Shown: positions 1 to 6,328 of the stretch, in pieces | How positions within the stretch are numbered: position 1 is the stretch's first letter | How the letters are laid out: the number at the start of each line of letters is the position of its first letter | From: Candidatus Acetothermia bacterium | Lineage (GTDB): Bacteria; Bipolaricaulota; Bipolaricaulia; Bipolaricaulales; Bipolaricaulaceae | NCBI GenBank assembly: GCA_011057175.1 | Contig: DSBZ01000162.1 | Location: 1 to 6,499 of the forward strand | Direction: 5' to 3' | DNA length: 6,499 nt | The notes under the pieces: generated by a model | What the model was told of the DNA's origin: nothing | The model's input: the letters and a program-made list of their open reading frames with translations, nothing else | The model's database searches: none | Translations under genes and position numbers: made by a program

Positions 1-2
1 CC

Positions 3-500
3 CGGTGGTGGGGGGGGGTGGGGAGGCAAGCGGGGGACCGACTGCGCGCGTGGCTGGACGTGCGCAACCCAGGAGGGGCGCTCGTCATCGGTTTCTCCGG
101 CGCGACGCGGGCCGGCGTGGGCGCGGGGACGGTCGTCCTCGCGGAGGCGATCTGGGGCGACGGGTCGGGGATCCCGCTCGATCGGGCGCTCGTGGCGAGG
201 GCGCGGGAGGCGTTGCCGGACGCGGTAGTGGGAGCCGTGGCCACCGTGGCGAGGCCCGCCGGCCCGGCGGAAAAGGCACGCTTGGGCCTGGAAGCCCTCG
301 CCGTGGACATGGAGTCCGCCCACCTCGGCCGCGAACTGGTGAGGCGAGGGATCCCGTTCCTCATCGTGCGGATCGTCCTCGACGAGCTCTGGGAGGACGT
401 ATCGGGGTTCCCCATCCGGTGGGCGGGACGGGCGCTCGCCTGCTCCCGCAAGCTGGGGCGCGCCGCGGCCGCGCTGCGGCCGGTCGTGGAGGCGGCATGA
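3..500 (+). CDS. hpnG: Hopanoid-associated nucleosidase/phosphorylase, HpnG type (5' end missing)
   Basis: The protein belongs to the nucleoside phosphorylase / MTA-SAH nucleosidase superfamily. Family signatures, numbered from the in-frame GTG at 18, are an early ALVIGFSGA strand-loop, then GTVVLAEAI, the AVDMES motif (D97-M98-E99, the substrate ribose-binding Met-Glu) and FLIVRIVLDE, whose D122 lies where the catalytic Asp of these enzymes sits. In hopanoid producers HpnG removes adenine from adenosylhopane on the way to ribosylhopane and bacteriohopanetetrol. The assignment to HpnG rather than a generic nucleosidase rests largely on the neighbouring shc, ispG, ispH and hpnA. The frame stays open to the left edge, and a GVG triplet typical of the family's N-terminal region is read through the GTG at 18. 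That GTG is therefore probably internal, and roughly the first 40 to 60 residues lie outside the window. The stop overlaps the ispG start (ATGA). The reading frame crosses a run of nine G near the edge, so the extreme 5' frame deserves care. Confidence 0.8.
   Translation, partial: RWWGGVGRQAGDRLRAWLDVRNPGGALVIGFSGATRAGVGAGTVVLAEAIWGDGSGIPLDRALVARAREALPDAVVGAVATVARPAGPAEKARLGLEALAVDMESAHLGRELVRRGIPFLIVRIVLDELWEDVSGFPIRWAGRALACSRKLGRAAAALRPVVEAA
4..23 (+). other. G-run tract at the left edge
   Basis: The + strand has GGTGGT followed by nine consecutive G (10-18), a T and four G, with another GGGGG at 31-35. The tract lies inside the hpnG coding region. It may form G-quadruplex-type structure and is prone to length errors in sequencing or replication, which would shift the hpnG frame. 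Confidence 0.4.
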
Positions 501-1549
501 CGCGGACGGTGCGCGTGGGAGGCGTGGCAATCGGGGGCGGGAACCCGGTCGTGGTCCAGTCGATGACGAGCACCCCCACCGCCGATGTCCCGGCCACGGT
601 GGACCAGATCCACCGACTGCAGGCTGCGGGATGCGAGCTCGTGCGGGTGGCGGTGCCGGACATCGCGGCGGCCCACGCGATCCGGAGGATCCGGGAGGAG
701 GTGACGATCCCCGTCGTGGCCGACATCCACTACGACCACCGGCTGGCCCTCGCCGCGCTTGCCGCGGGCGCCGACAAGCTCCGCCTCAACCCAGGGAACA
801 TCCGCGACCCGGCCCAGATCGTGGCCATTGCCCGTGCGGCGGGGGAGCGGGGCGTGCCGATCCGGGTCGGCGTCAACGCCGGGTCCGTGGACGAGCGGTT
901 CCGCGGCGCCCGGGGAGAGATCACGCCCGAGGGGCTCGTGGACGCGGCCCTGTGGGAGGTGGAGCTCCTGGAGCGGACGGGGTTCCACGACATCGTGGTC
1001 GCGATCAAGGCCCACCGCGTCCCCCTCACCGTGGAGGCGAACCGCCTCCTCCGCGAGAAGGGGGACTGGCCGGTGCACCTCGGGATCACCGAGGCGGGAA
1101 CGGAGTGGGAGGGGGCGATCCGGTCCGCAGTGGGGATCGGGATCCTCCTCGCCGAGGGGATCGGGGACACCCTCCGCGTGTCGCTCGCTGGGGATCCCGT
1201 GCGGGAGGTGGAGGCGGCGTGGGAGATCCTCGCCGCGGTCGGGCTCCGACAGCGGGGCCCCTCCTACGTGGTGTGCCCGACCTGTGGTCGGACGGGGATC
1301 GACGTCCCCAGCATCGCCGCGGAGGTCAGGCGGCGGCTTGCGGCGGTCACCGCACCCATCTCCCTCGCCGTCATGGGCTGCCCGGTGAACGGGATCGGCG
1401 AGGCCCAGCGCGCGGACTTCGCGATTCTTGGGGGAAAGGGCTTTGGCACCCTCTACGCCCACGGGAAAGTCGCTCGGGCCAAGGTTCCCGAGGAAAAGCT
1501 CGTGGAGGAACTGGTGGCGCTTGTGCGGGAGGAGGTGGTAGGCGGATGA
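497..1549 (+). CDS. ispG: 4-hydroxy-3-methylbut-2-en-1-yl diphosphate synthase IspG (GcpE)
   Basis: IspG reductively opens 2-C-methyl-D-erythritol 2,4-cyclodiphosphate to HMBPP, the penultimate MEP-pathway step, using a [4Fe-4S] cluster in the cytosol. The 350-residue product is the compact bacterial form, without the large insert of plant enzymes. Visible family blocks are VGGVAIGGGNPVVVQSMTS at the N-terminus, VADIHYDHRLAL and ADKLRLNPGNI in the TIM barrel, IRVGVNAGS, and the C-terminal cluster domain. The cluster ligands are all present: C260 and C263 in CPTCGRTG, C295 in MGCPVNGIGE, and E302 as the usual fourth ligand. The C-terminus continues with the expected GGKGFGTLYAHGK. The ATG at 497 is chosen because its product begins right at the conserved VGGV block, a GGAGG lies at 488-492, and it overlaps the hpnG stop by ATGA. 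The stop in turn overlaps the shc ATG. Intact, with no missing catalytic residue. Confidence 0.98.
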   Translation: MTRTVRVGGVAIGGGNPVVVQSMTSTPTADVPATVDQIHRLQAAGCELVRVAVPDIAAAHAIRRIREEVTIPVVADIHYDHRLALAALAAGADKLRLNPGNIRDPAQIVAIARAAGERGVPIRVGVNAGSVDERFRGARGEITPEGLVDAALWEVELLERTGFHDIVVAIKAHRVPLTVEANRLLREKGDWPVHLGITEAGTEWEGAIRSAVGIGILLAEGIGDTLRVSLAGDPVREVEAAWEILAAVGLRQRGPSYVVCPTCGRTGIDVPSIAAEVRRRLAAVTAPISLAVMGCPVNGIGEAQRADFAILGGKGFGTLYAHGKVARAKVPEEKLVEELVALVREEVVGG

Positions 1550-3513
1550 GCTGGGCCGCGGTGAAGGAGAAAAAGGAGAAAGGAGATCCCCGGGAGTACC
1601 TCATTGTGGATCGGCCGGCTCCTCACACCCATGGCCGAGACGGGGTCGAAGATCTCGAGGAAGCCCTCGACCGGGCGGTGGATTGGCTCCTTTCCCGCCA
1701 ATCTCCGGAGGGCTGGTGGTGGGCGGAGCTTGGGTCCAACGTCACTATCACCGCCGAACACCTCTTCCTCACCCATATCCTCGGGATCGGAACTCAAGAA
1801 CTTTGGGACAAGATCGCCCGCTACATCCTTTCCGAGCAGCGGCCGGAGGGCTTTTGGGCTAACTGGTACGGCGGGCCTGGGGATCTTTCCACCACCGTCG
1901 AGGCTTATTTGGCCTTGAAGATGGCCGGAGTGGATCCGAATTCCCCAGCCATGAAGAAGGCGCGGGAATGGATCCTCTCCCAAGGCGGGGTGGAGAAAAC
2001 CCGGGTCTTCACGAAGATGTGGCTTTCCATGCTCGGCGAGTGGCCATGGGAAGCAACGCCTATGGTCCCTCCTGAGCTGATCCTCCTTCCTGATCGGTTC
2101 CCGGTGAACCTTTATTCCTTCGCCTCTTGGGCGCGGGGGTCGATCCTTCCCCTAGCCATTGTGCGGGTCTTGAAGCCGGTTTGGCCCATCTCCCCCTACG
2201 CCCGAATCGACGAGCTTTTCCCGCGCGGCCGGGCTAACGCCGATCTTTCCCTCCCCCGAAAGAAAAGCATCTGGGGCCGGTTTTTCTATGGGGTGGACAA
2301 GGCCCTGCGGTCTTATGAACGCCGGCCCATACGATCCTTGCGAAAGATTGCTCTTGAGCGGGCCGAAGAATGGATCCTCGTCCGGCAGGAAGCCGATGGA
2401 TGCTGGGGCGGGATCCAGCCGGCGTGGGTCTACTCCCTCCTCGCCCTCTATGCGCTTGGCTACCCTCTTCAGTCGCCGGTCCTTGCGAGGGGGATCGCCG
2501 GCTTTGAGCGCTATGGCATCGAGGATGAGCGCGGTTTTCGCCTGCAGTCCTGTATCTCGCCGGTGTGGGATACCGGGCTTGCGATGTGTGCCCTCCAAGA
2601 TGCCGGGCTTCCTTCGGACCACCCTGCCCTCGTTCGGGCCGGGACTTGGCTTCTTGGGGAACAAATCTTTGTGGGCGGCGACTGGCAAGTGAAATGCTCC
2701 GCCCGGCCCGGCGGTTGGGCATTCGAGTTCGACAACGACGTGTACCCGGACACGGACGACACGGCAGTGGTGATGATGGCCCTCTTGGGAACATCTCTTC
2801 CAGAGGAAAACAAGGGGTTTGCCCTCCGGCGAGGGTTGGAGTGGCTCCTCGGCATGCAGTCCAGGAACGGCGGCTGGGGCGCGTTCGATCGGGACAACAC
2901 CAAGGCCTTCCTCCGCGAGATCCCGTTCGCCGACTTCGGGGAACTCCGCGACCCCCCCTCGGCCGACGTCACCGCCCACATCGTGGAGCTCCTCGGCCGC
3001 CTGGGATACCGCCCCGGCTTCCGGCCCCTGGACCGGGCGCTCCGTTACCTCCTGCGTGAGCAGGAGGAGGACGGGTCGTGGTACGGGCGGTGGGGGGTGA
3101 ACTACCTTTATGGAACTGGGGCCGTCCTCCCCGCCCTGGCCGCCTGCGGGTGGGAGATGGCCGACCCGCGGGTGCGGAAGGCCGTACAGTTCCTCCTCGC
3201 CCGCCAGAACGAGGACGGGGGGTGGGGGGAGGACATCGCGTCCTACGGCCGGGTCGAGCTGCGAGGCCGAGGGCCGTCCACCCCTTCCCAGACCGCGTGG
3301 GCGCTCCTCGCCCTCCTCGCAGGAGGCGAGGGGCAGGGCGAGGCCGTCCAGCGCGGGATCGCTTACCTGGTGCGGACGCAGCGCGAGGATGGGACGTGGG
3401 ATGAGCCCCAGTTCACGGGGACGGGGTTCCCCACCGACTTCATGATCCGCTACGGCCTCTACCGGCACGCGTTCCCCTTGATGGCCCTCGGCCGGGCCCG
3501 GGAGGGACGATGA
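1546..3513 (+). CDS. shc: Squalene-hopene cyclase
   Basis: This membrane-associated class II triterpene cyclase turns squalene into hopene/hopanol, the defining hopanoid step. The product has 655 residues, against about 630 in the Alicyclobacillus enzyme, with which it aligns throughout. The acid motif DTDDTA (D402, D404, D405) follows GGWAFEFDNDVYP. The D474/H478 pair in SADVTAH matches the residues that activate the general acid. Eight QW-type repeats are readable near residues 46-58, 92-104, 276-287, 367-380, 432-444, 500-512, 547-560 and 606-618. SPVWDTGLA, GRWGVNYLYGT, TPSQTAWALLAL and TGTGFP are also intact. The N-terminus is about 27 residues longer than in Alicyclobacillus and begins with a Lys/Glu-rich stretch (KEKKEK). 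The ATG at 1546 overlaps the ispG stop (ATGA) with GGAGG at 1531-1535, so it is preferred, but GTG codons at 1561 and 1606 are alternatives. Base composition changes inside the gene: codons 1 to about 425 use more CTT, TTG and TTT and are lower in G+C than the remainder. The stop overlaps the ispH start. Confidence 0.97.
   Translation: MSWAAVKEKKEKGDPREYLIVDRPAPHTHGRDGVEDLEEALDRAVDWLLSRQSPEGWWWAELGSNVTITAEHLFLTHILGIGTQELWDKIARYILSEQRPEGFWANWYGGPGDLSTTVEAYLALKMAGVDPNSPAMKKAREWILSQGGVEKTRVFTKMWLSMLGEWPWEATPMVPPELILLPDRFPVNLYSFASWARGSILPLAIVRVLKPVWPISPYARIDELFPRGRANADLSLPRKKSIWGRFFYGVDKALRSYERRPIRSLRKIALERAEEWILVRQEADGCWGGIQPAWVYSLLALYALGYPLQSPVLARGIAGFERYGIEDERGFRLQSCISPVWDTGLAMCALQDAGLPSDHPALVRAGTWLLGEQIFVGGDWQVKCSARPGGWAFEFDNDVYPDTDDTAVVMMALLGTSLPEENKGFALRRGLEWLLGMQSRNGGWGAFDRDNTKAFLREIPFADFGELRDPPSADVTAHIVELLGRLGYRPGFRPLDRALRYLLREQEEDGSWYGRWGVNYLYGTGAVLPALAACGWEMADPRVRKAVQFLLARQNEDGGWGEDIASYGRVELRGRGPSTPSQTAWALLALLAGGEGQGEAVQRGIAYLVRTQREDGTWDEPQFTGTGFPTDFMIRYGLYRHAFPLMALGRAREGR
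1564..1606 (+). promoter_or_regulatory. Internal purine-rich ribosome-binding-like tract, possible alternative shc start
   Basis: Three copies of AAGGAGA begin at 1564, 1573 and 1580 inside the first codons of shc, and GGGAG follows at 1592-1596. An in-frame GTG at 1606 sits 9 bases after that GGGAG. Starting there would remove 20 residues and bring the protein closer to the usual family length. The tract may instead only encode a charged N-terminus or stabilise reinitiation after ispG. The ATGA-coupled ATG at 1546 remains the first choice. Confidence 0.35.
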
Positions 3514-4364
3514 TCGCAATCGAGCTCGCTCGCGTGTACGGGTTCTGTCCGGGGGTGCGGCGGGCGGTGGAGATGGTGGAGGAACACCTCCGGGCGCGGG
3601 GCCCCCTCGCCACCCTCGGGGCGATCGTCCACAACGCGCGGGTCGTGGATCGGCTCGCCTCCCTCGGAGCCCAGGGGGTGAGCGCCCTCGGCGAGGTGAC
3701 CGCTCCCGCAGTGGCGATCACCGCCCATGGGGCAGGACCGGATGTGGTCGAGGCGATCCGCCAGCGGGGGCTGGCCCTCGTCGACACGACGTGCCCCATC
3801 GTGAAGCGGGCCCAAGAAGAGGCCCACCGCTTGAGCGGAGAGGGGTTCACCGTTCTCATCTACGGCGAGGCGACCCATCCCGAGGTCCAGGGGCTCCTGG
3901 CATGGACGGGCGGGGAGGGGCACGCCACCCTCATCCCGACGGATGCCCCCCCGGCGCGGGGGGGACGACTGGCGATCGTGTCCCAGACCACGAAGGAACG
4001 CGAGGCGTTCTGGGAGTTCGTACAGGCCGTGGTCGGCCGGAACCGAAGCGTGCTCCGCGAGCTCCAGGTGGTGGACACGACGTGCCCGGAGACGGGACGG
4101 CGCTATCGGGCGGCCCAGGACCTGGCGCGGCGCGTGGAGGCGATCTTCGTTGTTGGGTCCCGCAACTCAGCGAACACGCGTCGCCTGGCGGAGGTGGTCC
4201 GGGCGACCGGGGTCCCCACCCACTTCATCGAGTCGGAGGAGGAGATCAGCCCGGGATCGCTTCAGGGGATCACCCAAGTCGGGGTCACCGCCGGGGCCTC
4301 CACCCCCGATGAGGCCGTGCAAGCCGTGATCGCCCGCCTCCGCGAGTGGGGAGGGGAGACGTGA
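3510..4364 (+). CDS. ispH: 4-hydroxy-3-methylbut-2-enyl diphosphate reductase IspH (LytB)
   Basis: IspH reduces HMBPP to IPP and DMAPP, the last MEP-pathway step, with a [4Fe-4S] cluster in the cytosol. The three cluster cysteines are present: C13 in GFCPGVRRA, C95 in the first DTTCP and C192 in the second DTTCP. Substrate-binding and catalytic residues are also visible: H41 in IVHN, H123 and E125 in GEATHPEV, the SQTT block at 158-161 (T160/T161), GSRNSANTRRL and the C-terminal TAGASTPD. The 284 residues are normal for the short bacterial form. The ATG at 3510 overlaps the shc stop by ATGA and has GGAGGG at 3501-3506. The gene completes the pair of MEP iron-sulfur enzymes that flank shc, so C5 supply and hopene formation are probably co-expressed. 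The stop overlaps the GTG start of the next gene. No anomaly was seen. Confidence 0.98.
   Translation: MIAIELARVYGFCPGVRRAVEMVEEHLRARGPLATLGAIVHNARVVDRLASLGAQGVSALGEVTAPAVAITAHGAGPDVVEAIRQRGLALVDTTCPIVKRAQEEAHRLSGEGFTVLIYGEATHPEVQGLLAWTGGEGHATLIPTDAPPARGGRLAIVSQTTKEREAFWEFVQAVVGRNRSVLRELQVVDTTCPETGRRYRAAQDLARRVEAIFVVGSRNSANTRRLAEVVRATGVPTHFIESEEEISPGSLQGITQVGVTAGASTPDEAVQAVIARLREWGGET
4350..4354 (+). promoter_or_regulatory. Ribosome-binding site deciding the GTG start of the YjbQ-type gene
   Basis: GGAGG lies 6 bases before the GTG at 4361, within the last codons of ispH. This spacing and the GTGA overlap with the ispH stop favour GTG 4361 over the in-frame GTG at 4346 or the ATG at 4397. 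Confidence 0.6.
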
Positions 4365-4828
4365 ACCCGACCTATACCGGGCCGATCCTGCACCGGATGG
4401 CGTTCATCGTGCCCACGGAGCGGGCCCCCCAGTTCGTCGACATCACCGACCAGGTGGAACGCCTCGTCAGTGAGAGCGGCATCCGCGACGGATTCGCCCT
4501 CATCTTCTGCCGCCACACCACTGCCGCCGTGCGCGTGAACGAGAACGAGCCGCTCCTCATCGCGGACATGGAGGAGTTCCTGAAGCGGGTCGCCCCCCGC
4601 GAGCTCTACTACCGGCACAACGACTTCACCATCCGCACCCACAACATGACCCCGGACGAATGCCCCAACGCCCACGCCCATTGCCAGCACCTCCTCCTCG
4701 GGGCGAGCGAGGCGATCCCCGTCGAGGGGGGGCGCCTCGTCCTCGGGCGGTGGCAGCGCCTGTTCCTGATCGAGCTCGACCGGCCGCGCGAGCGGGAGGT
4801 CGTCGTCCAGGTGTTTGGCCATGGCTGA
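4361..4828 (+). CDS. YjbQ/UPF0047 family protein (secondary thiamine-phosphate synthase-like)
   Basis: The 155-residue product shows the complete YjbQ/UPF0047 pattern. The blocks are CRHTTAAVRVNENEP at 50-64, PNAHAHCQHLLLGASEAIP at 102-120 and LVLGRWQRLFLIELDRPRER at 126-145. H52, H105, C108 and H110 form the conserved metal- or anion-binding set typical of this small single-domain trimeric fold. Family members have weak thiamine-phosphate synthase activity when overexpressed, but their physiological role is unsettled. The segment between the two motif blocks (about residues 65 to 101, including YYRHNDFTIRTHNM) places this in the longer branch of the family. It follows ispH with a GTGA overlap and overlaps the DUF116 gene by 8 bases, so it is expressed with the isoprenoid/hopanoid genes. 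A role in that pathway is inference from position only. No signal peptide or membrane segment is visible. Confidence 0.9.
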   Translation: MNPTYTGPILHRMAFIVPTERAPQFVDITDQVERLVSESGIRDGFALIFCRHTTAAVRVNENEPLLIADMEEFLKRVAPRELYYRHNDFTIRTHNMTPDECPNAHAHCQHLLLGASEAIPVEGGRLVLGRWQRLFLIELDRPREREVVVQVFGHG

Positions 4829-5243
4829 CACGAACTTCGCTGCGATCCCACCGCGGGAACGGGTCCTCCTCCTCCCCCACTGCCTGCGCCCGAGCGCGAC
4901 CTGTCCCGGTCGCCCGTCCCGCCAGGGGTTCCGGTGCCCCCCCGACTGCGCGGAGCGTTGCCCGATCAAGGCCCTGCGCGAGGAGGCGCTCCGCCTCGGC
5001 TACAAGGGGGTGTGCGTCGCCCCCGGGGGCGCGCTCGCCCTGCGGTTCGTCCAGGAGACGCGCCCGCAGGCCGTGGTCGCCATCGCCTGCGCCAAGGAGC
5101 TTCAGGAGGGGGAGGAAGCGGTGGCTGCCCTCGGTCCGTCGCGGCCCCTTGTAGTCGTGATCCCCCTTTCCCGCGACGGATGCGTAGACACGGAGGTCAA
5201 CCTCGACCAGGCGCTCGCCCTCCTCCGCACCGGAACGGGCTGA
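4821..5243 (+). CDS. DUF116 family cysteine-rich protein
   Basis: The 140-residue product matches the DUF116 pattern: LLLPHCLRP at the start, then a dense cysteine segment, a GYKGVCVAPGG strand-turn, VVAIACAKEL and finally DGCVDTEVNLDQALALL. Eight cysteines occur at positions 21, 28, 39, 43, 47, 65, 90 and 121, with C39-C43-C47 spaced CxxxCxxxC after the first pair. This suggests metal or iron-sulfur binding, but the family has no established biochemical function that I can name. The ATG at 4821 was chosen; a TTG two codons upstream is possible. The start lies inside the end of the YjbQ-type gene (8-base overlap) and the upstream ribosome-binding sequence is weak, so translation probably depends on coupling. 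It is the last gene of the + strand operon, and its 3' end runs 47 bases into the convergent hpnA. No membrane helix or signal peptide is visible. Confidence 0.85.
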   Translation: MADTNFAAIPPRERVLLLPHCLRPSATCPGRPSRQGFRCPPDCAERCPIKALREEALRLGYKGVCVAPGGALALRFVQETRPQAVVAIACAKELQEGEEAVAALGPSRPLVVVIPLSRDGCVDTEVNLDQALALLRTGTG

Positions 5244-6222
5244 CGTACCCATTCTCCTCAAACCACACCACCGCGCGCTGGAGGGCCTCGGCGGCCGGGG
5301 TCTGCGGGAGCCCAAGCTCCCGCACCGCCTTCGTGGGGTCGTAGAACATCCGGTGGTGGGCCATCCGCGCCGTGTCCGGGGTCAGGCGGGGAACGGTCCC
5401 CGTCACCGCGCTCCACGCCGCGTTGAGGTAGGCAAGGGGGATGAGGGGGGCCGCGGGGAGACGGAGCACCGCGGCGGGCCGGCCGCTCACCCCACTGAGG
5501 AGGCGAAAGAACTCGCGCATGGTGAGGTTCTCCCCCCCGAGGATGTACCGTTCCCCTGGCCGCCCCCGCTCCGCGGCGAGGACATGGCCCAGGGCTACAT
5601 CCTCCACCGCCACCACGTTCAGCCCCCCGTTCACGTAAGCCGGTATCCGCCCGTTCAGGAAGTCCACGATCACCTGCCCGGTGGGGGTGGGCTTGCGGTC
5701 GTACGGGCCAACGGGGAAGCTCGGGTTGACGACGATCACCGGCAGCCCCCGCCGGGCAAACGCCAGGGCCAGTTCCTGGGCGAGAAACTTGCTCTTCTTG
5801 TAGTCCCCGATGAGGGTAGCGGAGGTCGCGGGGACCGTCTCGTCCGCGGGGCGGCCATCGTCTCGCAGGCCGAGGGCCGCCACTGAGCTCGTGACCACAA
5901 CGCGCTCGACGCCTTCCTCCTCCGCCGCGTGGAGGACATTGCCCGTCCCGTCCACGTTGACCTCGTACATGAGCCGGCGGGGCCGGGCCCAGAACGCGTA
6001 CAGGGCAGCGACGTGGAACACAAGGGAACACCCCCTGACCGCCGCGCACACCGCGGACGGGTCGCGCACGTCCCCTTCCGCCCACTCGATATCGAGGCCG
6101 ACGAGGTTCCGCCGGTCCGCTCCTCCCCGCGCGAGCGCCCGCACCGCATATCCGCGGGAGAGGAGCGCGCGGACGACGTTCGCCCCGATGAACCCCGTGG
6201 CCCCCGTCACCAACGCCCTCAT
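5197..6222 (-). CDS. hpnA: Hopanoid-associated sugar epimerase HpnA (extended SDR, NAD(P)-dependent)
   Basis: The 341-residue product is an extended short-chain dehydrogenase/reductase. Its N-terminal Rossmann motif TGATGFIG (G7, G10, G13) starts right after the ATG. The catalytic set is visible as S112/S113 in VVVTSSVAALG and Y141-x3-K145 in DYKKSK. Sub-family marks of HpnA are NPSFPVGPYDRKPTPTG, VDFLNGRIPAYVNGGLN, VEDVALGH and GERYILGGENLTMREFF. HpnA is regularly found in hopanoid clusters and is thought to act on the side-chain sugar, but its exact reaction is not established. The ATG at 6222 is chosen because MRALVTGATG is the canonical N-terminus; the open frame upstream (to 6435) has no homology-like content. 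The conserved domain ends near WFEENGYV (residue 327), and the last 14 residues, rich in Gly and Arg, are encoded entirely in the overlap with the DUF116 gene. It is transcribed against the rest of the cluster, so it has its own promoter upstream. I could not identify one with confidence. Confidence 0.93.
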   Translation of the reverse strand: MRALVTGATGFIGANVVRALLSRGYAVRALARGGADRRNLVGLDIEWAEGDVRDPSAVCAAVRGCSLVFHVAALYAFWARPRRLMYEVNVDGTGNVLHAAEEEGVERVVVTSSVAALGLRDDGRPADETVPATSATLIGDYKKSKFLAQELALAFARRGLPVIVVNPSFPVGPYDRKPTPTGQVIVDFLNGRIPAYVNGGLNVVAVEDVALGHVLAAERGRPGERYILGGENLTMREFFRLLSGVSGRPAAVLRLPAAPLIPLAYLNAAWSAVTGTVPRLTPDTARMAHHRMFYDPTKAVRELGLPQTPAAEALQRAVVWFEENGYVSPFRCGGGRAPGRG

Positions 6223-6250
6223 CCCCGCTATGTTCCCCCGCGGAGGCAGC

Positions 6251-6289
6251 CCGTCCACCGGGGAACCGTCCAGGCGGAACGGGGAATCG
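6251..6289. repeat. Imperfect direct repeats in the hpnA leader
   Basis: CCGTCCA occurs at 6251-6257 and again at 6266-6272. CGGGGAACCG at 6259-6268 recurs as CGGGGAATCG at 6280-6289, 21 bases (two helical turns) later. The set lies about 30 to 70 bases before the hpnA start codon, on its upstream side. It could be a repressor or activator site, or a chance result of G+C-rich sequence. Confidence 0.35.
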
Positions 6290-6328
6290 GCTCCCTGCAG
6301 TGCGTGCAATACATTCCCTTGGGGAAAG

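Noticed and set aside
631..1545. Extension of the shc frame upstream through ispG
   Set aside because: The translation in this part is Gly/Arg/Pro-rich shadow of ispG. Cyclase homology starts only after 1546.
2152..3519. Long antisense open frame of 455 codons opposite shc
   Set aside because: It lies fully within a clear cyclase gene. High-GC coding DNA commonly leaves such open shadows, and its translation shows no domain pattern.
5244..5300. Search for a terminator after the DUF116 gene
   Set aside because: No stem followed by a T run was found. The region is hpnA coding sequence, so an intrinsic terminator is not supported.
5353..5886. + strand open frame of 177 codons opposite hpnA
   Set aside because: Antisense shadow of a well-supported SDR gene with no recognisable motifs.
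6228..6314. 28-codon - strand frame starting MYCTHCREPIP, resembling half a zinc ribbon
   Set aside because: Only one CxxC is present, the second knuckle is missing, and AAGGGA directly abuts the ATG with no spacing. A leader peptide for hpnA is possible but unsupported.
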